Shown: positions 13,457-20,578 of the stretch, piece after piece
Layout of the letters: each line of letters opens with the position of its first letter
Numbering within the stretch: the first letter of the stretch is position 1
Assembly: GCA_034430835.1 (NCBI GenBank)
Contig: DAOUDX010000256.1
Location: 1 to 20,694, forward strand
Reading direction: 5' to 3'
From: JAFGED01 sp034430835
Lineage (GTDB): Bacteria; Chloroflexota; Anaerolineae; B4-G1
DNA length: 20,694 nucleotides
Notes under the pieces: model-generated
The model's database searches: none
Seen by the model: only the letters and a program-made list of their open reading frames with translations
Told to the model about the DNA's origin: nothing
Position numbers and translations under genes: made by a program

Positions 13457-14707
13457 ATGTCAGAAGAACTCAACCCCTTTGCCATCGCACAAAAGCAGCT
13501 CGACCAGGCGGCCGGGATCATGGATCTGGATTCGGCGACGCACGAGTTGCTGCGCTGGCCACTGCGCGAGCTGCATGTGGCGCTCCCGGTGCGGATGGAC
13601 GACGGCAGCGTCGAGATTTTCCACGGCTTCCGCGTGCAGTACAACGACTCCCGCGGGCCGACGAAGGGCGGCCTGCGCTACCACCCAGAGGAGACCATCG
13701 ACACCGTCCGCGCGTTGGCGGCCTGGATGACGTGGAAGACGGCCGTGATGGACATCCCCCTGGGCGGTGGAAAGGGTGGTATCGTCTGCAACCCCAAGGA
13801 GATGTCGGAGCGAGAGTTGGAGCGCCTCAGCCGCGCCTATATTCGCCAGGTGGGTCGCATCATCGGCGAGGAGGTGGACGTGCCCGCACCCGACGTCTAC
13901 ACCACGCCGCAGATCATGGCCTGGATGATGGATGAGTACTCCTTCATCCGTGGGTACAACGTCCCCGGCGTCATCACCGGCAAGCCCATCCCCTTGGGCG
14001 GCTCACAGGGACGCGGCGACGCCACCGCGCGCGGCGGGATGGCCTGTGTGCGCGAAGCAGGCAAGGTGTTAGGAATTGAGCTACAGGGGGCCACCGCTGC
14101 CATCCAGGGCTATGGCAACGCCGGCCAGTTTGCCCATGTCCTGGGCGAGGAACTCTTGGGCCTCAAGATCGTCGCTGTGTCTGATTCCAAAGGCGGCATC
14201 TACGACGCCGACAGCCTGGATGCAAAGGCCGTAATCGCCCACAAGAATGAAACTGGCTCGGTGGTCAATTTACCTGGCGCTCAGGGCATCAGCAACGAAG
14301 AGTTGCTGGAACTGGACGTGACTGTATTGTTGCCCTCTGCTCTGGAGAACCAGGTCACAGGCGCCAACGCAGGCAACATCAAGGCCCGCATCGTCGCCGA
14401 GTTGGCCAATGGTCCCACCACCCCAGAGGCCGACGACGTTTTGCACCAGAATGCCATCTATGTCATCCCTGACTTTTTGTGCAACGCCGGCGGCGTTACC
14501 GTCTCGTACTTTGAGCAGGTGCAGAACGCCTACAATTACTACTGGGAGCTGGAGACCGTCCACCAGCGATTGGACGCCAAGATGACAGCCGCGTTCCATG
14601 CCGTGCACGAGACGGCCCAAAGGTACAAAGTCAACAACCGCATGGGGGCCTACATCGTGGCCGTGGGGCGCGTCGCTGAGGCCTGCAAGCTGCGCGGGTG
14701 GGTTTAG
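13457..14707 (+). CDS. gdhA: Glutamate dehydrogenase (Glu/Leu/Phe/Val dehydrogenase family)
   Basis: A 416-residue enzyme, the usual length for hexameric glutamate dehydrogenases, starting at ATG 13457 behind ACGGAGG. It interconverts glutamate with 2-oxoglutarate and ammonium using NAD(P)H. Active-site elements are Lys70 in GPTKGGLR, Lys94 in MTWKTA, the catalytic Lys106 in PLGGGKGG and Asp146 in PAPDVYT. The Rossmann motif is IQGYGNAGQFA, and the acidic DSKGGIYD lies at the next strand, typical of the cofactor-binding domain. The region PDFLCNAGGVTVSYFEQVQN marks the family C-terminal half. Cofactor preference cannot be settled by eye. The gene follows a FadR-type regulator and converges on the PPDK_N protein across a shared hairpin. 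With the amt-glnK operons next door, an ammonium-assimilating role is plausible, though the catabolic direction is also possible. Confidence 0.95.
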   Translation: MSEELNPFAIAQKQLDQAAGIMDLDSATHELLRWPLRELHVALPVRMDDGSVEIFHGFRVQYNDSRGPTKGGLRYHPEETIDTVRALAAWMTWKTAVMDIPLGGGKGGIVCNPKEMSERELERLSRAYIRQVGRIIGEEVDVPAPDVYTTPQIMAWMMDEYSFIRGYNVPGVITGKPIPLGGSQGRGDATARGGMACVREAGKVLGIELQGATAAIQGYGNAGQFAHVLGEELLGLKIVAVSDSKGGIYDADSLDAKAVIAHKNETGSVVNLPGAQGISNEELLELDVTVLLPSALENQVTGANAGNIKARIVAELANGPTTPEADDVLHQNAIYVIPDFLCNAGGVTVSYFEQVQNAYNYYWELETVHQRLDAKMTAAFHAVHETAQRYKVNNRMGAYIVAVGRVAEACKLRGWV

Positions 14708-14715
14708 ATTGCCAG

Positions 14716-14766
14716 AGACCTCCGAGGTTGTGCAAACCTGCGGTTCGCTTGAAACCTCGGAGGTCT
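14716..14766. terminator. Bidirectional hairpin between converging genes, made from a dispersed palindrome
   Basis: AGACCTCCGAGGTT (14716-14729) and AACCTCGGAGGTCT (14753-14766) form a perfect 14-bp stem. The 23-nt loop holds a smaller AACC/GGTT hairpin. It fills the 61-nt gap between gdhA and the minus-strand gene. T-rich bases follow on the plus strand (TCTTCTT), so it can serve as a terminator. The half-site closely resembles the 33-bp palindrome inside glnE. Confidence 0.6.
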
Positions 14767-14768
14767 TC

Positions 14769-17372
14769 TTATGCCAGGAAACACATCGCCTGCTGGCTAT
14801 CAGGATCGGCCACGACCTGCGCGTACTGTCCGCCCGTGACCGCGCAGACGTCAATCACGCGCACCAATCCCTCAAACTCCTCTACTCCCGGAACCAGATC
14901 ACAAAGCACGTTGGGCGATTCTTCGAAAAAGCTCCTGTTGAACACAGCCCTCTTATCGGCAGGATAGATGGCCAGGTAAATCGTCTCGGACTCGACCAGG
15001 TCCAGGAAAAAGTGCGTGCCGTACGAGACCTCCGGCATCTGGCCCGCCTCCTCGCGGGCGACCTCAACCAAGACGGCCGCGTTCTCTATATCGGCGTAGG
15101 TCACGTTGACCCCCAGATCGATGTTTCTGCTGCCGAATCGTCCCGGCCCCATGAGCAACTCCCTGCCCACCATTTGACGCAGGCGCGCGTTGACCTGCCC
15201 CACCAGTCGGCCCAGGGACTTTTTCACGTCTATCGACCGAATGGCAGTATACTGCTCAGGGGCGATGTACACGATTTGGCGTATCTGGTCGATCACGCCG
15301 CCGCCAATGAACCTGCTCGACCGGAACAGGACGCGATCCGGCGGCACGTCATCTGGGAGGCTCACCTGCTGCGAGATGCCCGGGATCGCCATCGGCCGGC
15401 ACTGAAGCAGGTTGACCCTGATGCGGCCGTCGGACTCGACAGAAGCGGTGAACTCGGTCTCCACCGGTTGGCCGTACACTCTCTCCAGTTCGGTCAGCAT
15501 CTTCCCCATAATTGATACGAATGGCGTCCGGTCGATCAGGTTGTTAAACGTCAAAACGAGATCCCCGGCCGGAGTCTGGACATACCGCCCGATGGGATCG
15601 TAAAGTCCTCCCTCTTTGATTTCAGAGACCAACAAGTCAAGGTTGGGATAGTCTGCACCGGCGATCACTTCCCGAAACGAACGTGTGCCAAAACGGTTGG
15701 CCCGCAGGTCAATGAGGTCGAGCTGGCGCTGCGAGTACTTGACCATCTTCATCCCCACCTCGGGCCTGAGCCGGGGATGGCTCACGGGAATCATGCGCGG
15801 GTAGTCGTAGCCCACGCGATCGACGGCGCGGGTTCCCAGGCCAAAAACCAAACGGATGACTCCCTTGCGCGGGTCAATCCGATTTGTCCACACGTACAGG
15901 TTCTGGCTCAAGGCGACGCCGGCCAGCGTCGGAAAGAAAAAATCCTTGAAAACCCTGCCGGACACCCGCTGTACCAGAACCGCCATCTGTTCATCTCGCC
16001 CCGCCAACCCACGCTTGCGCTTGTAGGAAAGCACGTCTGGGTTCAACGTGCTGGCATAGACGCGCTTCACCGCGTGCAAAAAGGCGATCAGCCTATCACC
16101 CGGGTGGCCCTGGTTGGCGCAGAACTCGCTGCGATACTTACCCGCAAAGGCGCTGCCGACACTATCCTCCAGTAAACTGCTGGAGCGCACGATAATGGGC
16201 GCCTGGCCATAGTGGTCCAGCATGTTGCGAAACTGGGCGACGATCTCCGATGAGAACTCGCCTGCGAAAAAGCGTTGCTCAACCCCATCGAACTCCTCCC
16301 AGGAAAGCTCAGGGTTATCCATAAGCTGCAGGCGCAAGCGGAAAAGGTCGTTATTCACCAAGAACGTAAAGAACACATCAGACCCAATATAGAAATCGTC
16401 GTGATCCTCCAGAACCGCGTCAAAGTCGACATCGCCCTCATACTGCGTCAAGATGCGCCTGGCCAGCAGCATGCCAGCGGCCTTGCCCCCGATCCGACCC
16501 GAACCGATGAGTCGATCTCGAATGCGAAACAGGTCGTCCAGGTCAAAGTGTCGCTCGGCCAACTGCCTGAACTCGGGATGGCCGCCGATCATCATGCGCA
16601 CGAACTCTTGCTTCAGCGCAGCAATTTCGGGTGCCGTTTCAGACAGCGTTCGATCGGCTTCGCGGTACTGGGCTAATTTCGCATACACGCTCTCCCAGGG
16701 CGCGGACGCGCTGGCCCGGACACCCAGAGGCTTCTGGCTGGCAAGGGTAGCCACCTCGGCGGCGTCTCCGCTGCTAAAGACCGGCGACCACTCCTTCTCC
16801 GAGACGAGATGAGGGAGGAACATCTGCGGCGAGTAGCGATCCCAGGCCTTCAACGGATGCACGTACTTTTTCCCCTTCACATTGTACACCGCGATCAGCA
16901 CCTGGGTGGTCTCCCTGACTCTGGCCACAGCGTGATAGGCGTGCTGGCCGCGGGTGAGAGCAAAGTAGGCCACGGTATCCAGCTCAAAAAGGTAGGGGCA
17001 CGTAACCTGAAAGAAATTAGCCAACAACTCGTCGGTGGCCCACTTGACCACGAGCGCGGAGAGGTTATCGAACACGTAGAACACCTCCCGTCCTCGCTCC
17101 GCAATGATATGGTGCACATGGCCGCTGAAGGCATCAAACCCCTCACTTGGGTCGATCTGGACGATCTCGAGACCGTCCCGAGGCTCAATAATTGGCTCGT
17201 GGGGCGCGAACCGCATATAGACACACCTGCGTCCATCTCTAATCGCTCGGTCAATGAACGGCTCCGCAAAGGTCACATAGTCGTCCAGGCTCTCGACCTT
17301 CCAGACGATGTTATCCCCCAGCCGGAACCCCTGTATGATCTCGTCCAGCCGCTCAATGCCACTGCATATCAT
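14769..17372 (-). CDS. Degenerate KaiC-like domain fused to a PEP synthase/PPDK ATP-grasp domain
   Basis: An 867-residue cytoplasmic protein. Residues 1-190 follow the KaiC layout (SGIERLDEIIQGFRLGDNIV, then YVFDNLSALVV at about 99-109 as a Walker B-like strand). The P-loop is replaced by KVESLDDYV, so it should not hydrolyse ATP. Residues about 290-665 match the PPDK/PEP synthase nucleotide-binding domain: IGGKAAG (294-300), VRSSSLLEDSVGSAFAGKY (395-413), MAVLVQRVSG (463-472) and LLQCRPM (655-661). The phosphohistidine swivelling domain (TSH motif) and the PEP-binding barrel are absent; instead about 200 residues with MGPGRFGSRNIDLGVNVTY follow. It therefore cannot be a complete PEP synthase. 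It may be an ATP-dependent phosphotransferase or regulator. The start follows GGGAGG (12-nt spacing) and promoter TTGTTA-N17-TATACT. Its link to nitrogen metabolism is context only. Confidence 0.8.
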   Translation of the reverse strand: MICSGIERLDEIIQGFRLGDNIVWKVESLDDYVTFAEPFIDRAIRDGRRCVYMRFAPHEPIIEPRDGLEIVQIDPSEGFDAFSGHVHHIIAERGREVFYVFDNLSALVVKWATDELLANFFQVTCPYLFELDTVAYFALTRGQHAYHAVARVRETTQVLIAVYNVKGKKYVHPLKAWDRYSPQMFLPHLVSEKEWSPVFSSGDAAEVATLASQKPLGVRASASAPWESVYAKLAQYREADRTLSETAPEIAALKQEFVRMMIGGHPEFRQLAERHFDLDDLFRIRDRLIGSGRIGGKAAGMLLARRILTQYEGDVDFDAVLEDHDDFYIGSDVFFTFLVNNDLFRLRLQLMDNPELSWEEFDGVEQRFFAGEFSSEIVAQFRNMLDHYGQAPIIVRSSSLLEDSVGSAFAGKYRSEFCANQGHPGDRLIAFLHAVKRVYASTLNPDVLSYKRKRGLAGRDEQMAVLVQRVSGRVFKDFFFPTLAGVALSQNLYVWTNRIDPRKGVIRLVFGLGTRAVDRVGYDYPRMIPVSHPRLRPEVGMKMVKYSQRQLDLIDLRANRFGTRSFREVIAGADYPNLDLLVSEIKEGGLYDPIGRYVQTPAGDLVLTFNNLIDRTPFVSIMGKMLTELERVYGQPVETEFTASVESDGRIRVNLLQCRPMAIPGISQQVSLPDDVPPDRVLFRSSRFIGGGVIDQIRQIVYIAPEQYTAIRSIDVKKSLGRLVGQVNARLRQMVGRELLMGPGRFGSRNIDLGVNVTYADIENAAVLVEVAREEAGQMPEVSYGTHFFLDLVESETIYLAIYPADKRAVFNRSFFEESPNVLCDLVPGVEEFEGLVRVIDVCAVTGGQYAQVVADPDSQQAMCFLA

Positions 17373-17398
17373 GGCGGTTCTCGTCCTCCCTGCGATGG

Positions 17399-17427
17399 AG
17401 TATACAACAACTCGGCTCAGTTAACAA
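17399..17427 (-). promoter_or_regulatory. Promoter of the KaiC-like/PPDK_N gene
   Basis: On the minus strand TTGTTA (17427-17422) and TATACT (17404-17399) are spaced 17 bp. The expected start near 17392 leaves a leader of about 20 nt that contains the ribosome binding site. It is divergent from the gntR2 promoter about 35 bp away. Confidence 0.6.
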
Positions 17428-17461
17428 CGAAACAGACTCGCATTGAAGCGTCGATAAATCC

Positions 17462-17520
17462 TTGACAATCTGCATTTAATAGATATAATACAACTGAAGT
17501 ATACAAGAGATACAATATTT
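17462..17520 (+). promoter_or_regulatory. Promoter and putative operator of GntR regulator 2
   Basis: TTGACA (17462-17467) and TATAAT (17484-17489) are consensus hexamers with a 16-bp spacer, as at gntR1. AGAGATACAATATTT (17506-17520) lies just after the expected start and shares AGATACAAT-N-TTT with the palindrome in the gntR1 leader. The surrounding 17460-17545 is unusually AT-rich for this window. The two regulators may recognise each other's sites. Confidence 0.7.
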
Positions 17521-17555
17521 AGTATATATATCATAATCTAAATGCACAGATAACC

Positions 17556-18251
17556 ATGCTCCGAGGAATCCTTCCCTATTACATCCTTCAATACATCATC
17601 GACAACGACCTCCAGATGGGCGAGGGCGAGGAGATCAAACTCCCCCCTATGGACGAGCTCGCCGCCGAAATGGGCATCAGCCGCGGCAAGCTGCGCGAGG
17701 AGATGGTCGTCGCCCAGGCCTACGGTGCGGTCGAGATGCGCCCCGGCGATGGCACCTACGTCCGCCCGTTCGATTTTTACACCGCCATCCGCACCCTCGT
17801 CCTTTACAGCACGGCCTACGATTGGAAGAATTTCGATCATCTCTACCGGCTCAGGATTCAGCTTGAAATCACGTTCTGGGAGGAAGCTGCACGGAATCTG
17901 ACCCCAGAGGATCACAAAGAACTCGAAAGGATCCTGAAGCAATCGGAGCACAAGCTCAGGGGTGCGCCGGTCGAGATCCCGCACAAGGGCCATCGAGACT
18001 TTCACCTGCTCATCTTCAGCAGGCTGGATAACAAGTTCGTGCAGGGGCTCCTGAGAGCCTACTGGGATGCATACGAGGCAGTGGGGTTGCACCGCTACTT
18101 TGACCTGAGCTACTACGAAAAGATGTGGGCCAGCCACAGGGCCATCTTCGGGGCCATTGTCGCCGGCCATCACGAAGAGGGGCAAAGGATTCTAACCGAG
18201 CATTTCACCTTGCTGGAAAACCGCCTGAGCGGCAGCGCAGACGGGCAATAA
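17556..18251 (+). CDS. GntR/FadR-family transcriptional regulator (copy 2, next to the glutamate-synthase-like gene)
   Basis: A 231-residue paralogue of the regulator at 12651. The winged-helix region (MDELAAEMGISRGKLREEM, then VEMRPGDGTYVRPFDFYTA) and the FCD-domain stretch YWDAYEAVGLHRYFDL are nearly identical between the two. HRDFH, ASHRAI and TEHFTLL supply the possible metal ligands. The recognition helix is almost the same as in copy 1, so both probably bind similar sites. Differences concentrate in the first 25 residues and at the C-terminus. The ATG at 17556 has no evident Shine-Dalgarno (preceded by CAGATAACC), which suggests low translation or a structured leader. It lies 87 nt upstream of the FMN glutamate-synthase-like gene and diverges from the PPDK_N gene, either of which may be its target. 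Confidence 0.87.
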   Translation: MLRGILPYYILQYIIDNDLQMGEGEEIKLPPMDELAAEMGISRGKLREEMVVAQAYGAVEMRPGDGTYVRPFDFYTAIRTLVLYSTAYDWKNFDHLYRLRIQLEITFWEEAARNLTPEDHKELERILKQSEHKLRGAPVEIPHKGHRDFHLLIFSRLDNKFVQGLLRAYWDAYEAVGLHRYFDLSYYEKMWASHRAIFGAIVAGHHEEGQRILTEHFTLLENRLSGSADGQ

Positions 18252-18276
18252 GACCCACTCACCCCAGGGGAGAACT

Positions 18277-18294
18277 CCAAGGCGTTGTCCTTGG
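18277..18294 (+). other. Hairpin between gntR2 and the glutamate-synthase-like gene
   Basis: CCAAGG (18277-18282) and CCTTGG (18289-18294) pair around a 6-nt loop, extendable by one T-A pair. No T-tract follows, so it is not a terminator. It may set the mRNA ratio between the two genes or be a protein site. Confidence 0.3.
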
Positions 18295-18338
18295 AAGTAT
18301 TCTTGTAAGCAAAAATCAAAGACTAAGGAGAACAATCG

Positions 18339-19928
18339 ATGAACCTACAGCAACCCAACTCAGGCGACCACACGCAAACGGCGAACCGCGCCAGGACCGT
18401 CGTACCGAGTTCCGGCATCTGCACGCGTTGCGTCGATGGGTGCAAGGGGAACTGCGAGATCTTCCAGGCCACCATGCGCGGCCGCGAGTTGCTCTACCCC
18501 GGCCCGTTCGGCACCCTCACCGCCGGCACCGACAAGGAGTATCCCATCGACTACTCCCACCTGAACATCATGGGATACGCCCTCGGCGCCGAGGGCCTTC
18601 CCGAGAGCCAGGTCGGCAACCCCGACAACACCCTGTTCCCGATGGTGAACACAGAGACCGAGTACGGCGTCCAGAACAAGGTCAAGATGATGCTGCCGGT
18701 CTTTACCGGGGCTTTAGGCTCCACCGACGTGGCCCGCGACAACTGGGAACACCTTGCGGTGGGTGCCGCCATCTCCGGCGTGACCATCGTCTGCGGCGAG
18801 AACGTGTGCGGGATGGACCCCGACCTCGAGTTCGAGAACGGCACAATCGCCGAGTCGCCCGACATGCGCCGCCGCGTGGAACAGTACCGCCGCTGGCACA
18901 ACGGCTACGGCGACATCATCGTGCAGATGAACGTCGAGGACACCCGCCTGGGCGTCGCCGAGTACGTCATCGACAAGCTGGGCGTCGAGACCATCGAGCT
19001 CAAATGGGGCCAGGGCGCCAAGTGCATCGGCGGCGAGGTCAAGCTGCCCTCGATGGAGCGGGCGGTGCAGCTCAAGGAGCGCGGCTACCTGGTCACGCCC
19101 GACCCCACCGCGCGCGACGTGCAGGCCGCCTACGGGGACGGCGCGCTGAAAGAGTTCGAGCGCCACTCGCGGCTGGGCTTTGTCGACCAAGAGGGCTTTA
19201 TGCAGGAAGTCGAGCGGCTGCGGGGCCTGGGTGCCAGGCGCGTCACCCTCAAGACCGGCGCGTACCCGATGCGCGAACTGGCCATGGCCATCAAGTGGGC
19301 CTCCGACGCCAGGCTCGACCTGCTGACCATCGACGGCGCGGGCGGCGGCACCGGCATGAGCCCCTGGCGTATGATGTGCGAGTGGGGTGTGCCCACCTTC
19401 TACCTGCAAGTGATGGCCTACGAGTTGTGCACCATGCTGGCGGAGAAGGGCGCCTACGTCCCCGACATCGCCATCGCCGGTGGGTTCTCGACCGAGGATC
19501 ACATCTTCAAGGCTATCGCCATGGGTGCGCCTTTCGTGAAGGCGGTCTGCATGGGTCGCGCGCTCATGATCCCCGGCATGGTAGGCAAGAACGTCGCCCG
19601 GTGGATGGCAGAGGGCAGCCTACCCAAGACCGTCTCAGAGCATGGCTCGACCGTTGAGGAGATTTTCGTCGACTACGAGACGCTGGTCGACAAGTACGGC
19701 AAGGACGAGGTGGCCCAGATGCCGCTGGGCGCCATCGGCTTCTACTCCTACGCCGACAAGCTCAAGGTTGGCCTGCAGCAGTTGATGGCCGGCAGCCGCA
19801 ACTTTCGCGTCTCCAACATCAGCCGCAAGGACCTGATGGCCCTGACCGAAGAGGCGGCCAAGGTTTCGGGCATCCCCTATGTGATGGACGCCTATCGCGA
19901 CGAAGCGTTGGCGATCATCAACGGCTAG
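18339..19928 (+). CDS. FMN-binding glutamate-synthase-like protein (GltB central/FMN domain type)
   Basis: A 529-residue soluble protein, starting at ATG 18339 behind AAGGAG. It matches the FMN-binding (synthase) domain of glutamate synthase: KWGQGAKCIGG at about 224-234, TIDGAGGGTGMSP at about 329-341 and the flavin phosphate site IAIAGGFSTEDHIF followed by GAPFVKAVCMGRALM. It lacks the N-terminal Cys/amidotransferase glutaminase domain of GltB, and no GltD is nearby, so it cannot use glutamine on its own. The N-terminus carries a CxxCxxxCxxxC cluster (Cys28, 31, 35, 39; ICTRCVDGCKGNC) that may hold an iron-sulfur centre and is not part of the classical GltB 3Fe-4S motif. Similar stand-alone proteins occur in archaea and anaerobes. 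Ammonia-dependent glutamate synthesis or a related flavin reaction is possible. It forms a pair with GntR regulator 2 and ends at a strong terminator. Confidence 0.85.
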   Translation: MNLQQPNSGDHTQTANRARTVVPSSGICTRCVDGCKGNCEIFQATMRGRELLYPGPFGTLTAGTDKEYPIDYSHLNIMGYALGAEGLPESQVGNPDNTLFPMVNTETEYGVQNKVKMMLPVFTGALGSTDVARDNWEHLAVGAAISGVTIVCGENVCGMDPDLEFENGTIAESPDMRRRVEQYRRWHNGYGDIIVQMNVEDTRLGVAEYVIDKLGVETIELKWGQGAKCIGGEVKLPSMERAVQLKERGYLVTPDPTARDVQAAYGDGALKEFERHSRLGFVDQEGFMQEVERLRGLGARRVTLKTGAYPMRELAMAIKWASDARLDLLTIDGAGGGTGMSPWRMMCEWGVPTFYLQVMAYELCTMLAEKGAYVPDIAIAGGFSTEDHIFKAIAMGAPFVKAVCMGRALMIPGMVGKNVARWMAEGSLPKTVSEHGSTVEEIFVDYETLVDKYGKDEVAQMPLGAIGFYSYADKLKVGLQQLMAGSRNFRVSNISRKDLMALTEEAAKVSGIPYVMDAYRDEALAIING

Positions 19929-19954
19929 ACTGTGTGTAGTGGTAGAATGACTGA

Positions 19955-19988
19955 GCCGAGCCCTCGCAAACAGAGGGCTCGGCTTTTT
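19955..19988 (+). terminator. Rho-independent terminator after the glutamate-synthase-like gene
   Basis: GCCGAGCCCTC (19955-19965) and GAGGGCTCGGC (19973-19983) form a perfect 11-bp stem with a 7-nt loop and a T5 tract (19984-19988). Confidence 0.93.
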
Positions 19989-20015
19989 GACTTTGCGGCG
20001 TTTTAGGAGTAAACT
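19987..20015 (+). promoter_or_regulatory. ssb promoter
   Basis: TTGACT (19987-19992) and TAAACT (20010-20015) are spaced 17 bp. The -35 begins inside the T-tract of the preceding terminator. The expected start is near 20022, about 43 nt before the ssb ATG. Confidence 0.6.
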
Positions 20016-20064
20016 TATCCACGTGCTGGCGGTAGCCACTAACAACATGACAAAGGAGGTCAAA

Positions 20065-20508
20065 ATGTACCACAAGATCATCGTTGCTGGATATCTCGGA
20101 CGTGACCCCGAGATGCGCTACACCCCATCGGGACAACCGGTCACAAACTTTTCGGTCGCCACCAGTCGCCGCTGGTCGGGTCAGGACGGTCAGCAGCACA
20201 ACGAGACAGTGTGGTGGCGCGTCACGGTTTGGGGGAAGCAGGCCGAGGTCTGCAATCAGTACCTCGCCAAGGGACGTGCTGTCCTGATCGAGGGGCGCGT
20301 CGGCGGAGATCGGGTCCCCCAGGGGGATGGGTCGGAACAGATCCTGCCCCACATCTGGCAGGGGCAGGACGGCCAGCCGCGCGCTAGGTTCGAGCTCACG
20401 GCCCAGACTGTGCGCTTCCTGAGCGGACGCGGCGAGATGGGGCCCTCCGAGGAAGCGGATGAATTCGAGGAGCCTCCCGCCGAGCCAGAGGAGGAGATCC
20501 CCTTCTAA
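20065..20508 (+). CDS. ssb: Single-stranded DNA-binding protein
   Basis: A 147-residue SSB starting at ATG 20065 behind AAGGAGG; the in-frame ATG at 20047 would place that site inside the gene. The OB-fold opens with MYHKIIVAGYLGRDPEMRYT, followed by PVTNFSVATSRRW, WWRVTVWGKQAEVC and the GRAVLIEGRV strand. The C-terminus ends in an acidic tail with the protein-interaction tip EEEIPF, matching the conserved DDDIPF-type tip that recruits repair and replication proteins. It protects single-stranded DNA during replication, recombination and repair, usually as a tetramer. A short extra loop, VGGDRVPQGDGSEQILPHIW, lies at about 100-119. It is separated from the nitrogen genes by a terminator and has its own promoter, so it is a functionally unrelated neighbour. 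Confidence 0.95.
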   Translation: MYHKIIVAGYLGRDPEMRYTPSGQPVTNFSVATSRRWSGQDGQQHNETVWWRVTVWGKQAEVCNQYLAKGRAVLIEGRVGGDRVPQGDGSEQILPHIWQGQDGQPRARFELTAQTVRFLSGRGEMGPSEEADEFEEPPAEPEEEIPF

Positions 20509-20533
20509 AACTCCCAGCCAGAGGAGAGAATGA

Positions 20534-20571
20534 ACTGGCCGCCGCTCGAGCAGTGGCGGCCAGTCTTATTC
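20534..20571 (+). terminator. Probable terminator after ssb
   Basis: ACTGGCCGCC (20534-20543) and GGCGGCCAGT (20555-20564) form a 10-bp stem with an 11-nt loop that itself contains GCTCGAGC. The following CTTATTC (20565-20571) is T-rich but interrupted, so termination may be partial. Confidence 0.65.
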
Positions 20572-20578
20572 TGTCCCA

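Noticed and set aside
14598..15515. 305-codon plus-strand frame opposite the PPDK_N protein
   Set aside because: It is antisense to strongly conserved ATP-grasp coding sequence and shares the dispersed palindrome at its start; no motif or ribosome binding site.
18125..19657. 510-codon plus-strand frame overlapping gntR2 and the glutamate-synthase-like gene
   Set aside because: It is a frame shadow rich in Arg, His and Pro. The overlapping frame at 18339 has clear FMN-synthase motifs and a good ribosome binding site.
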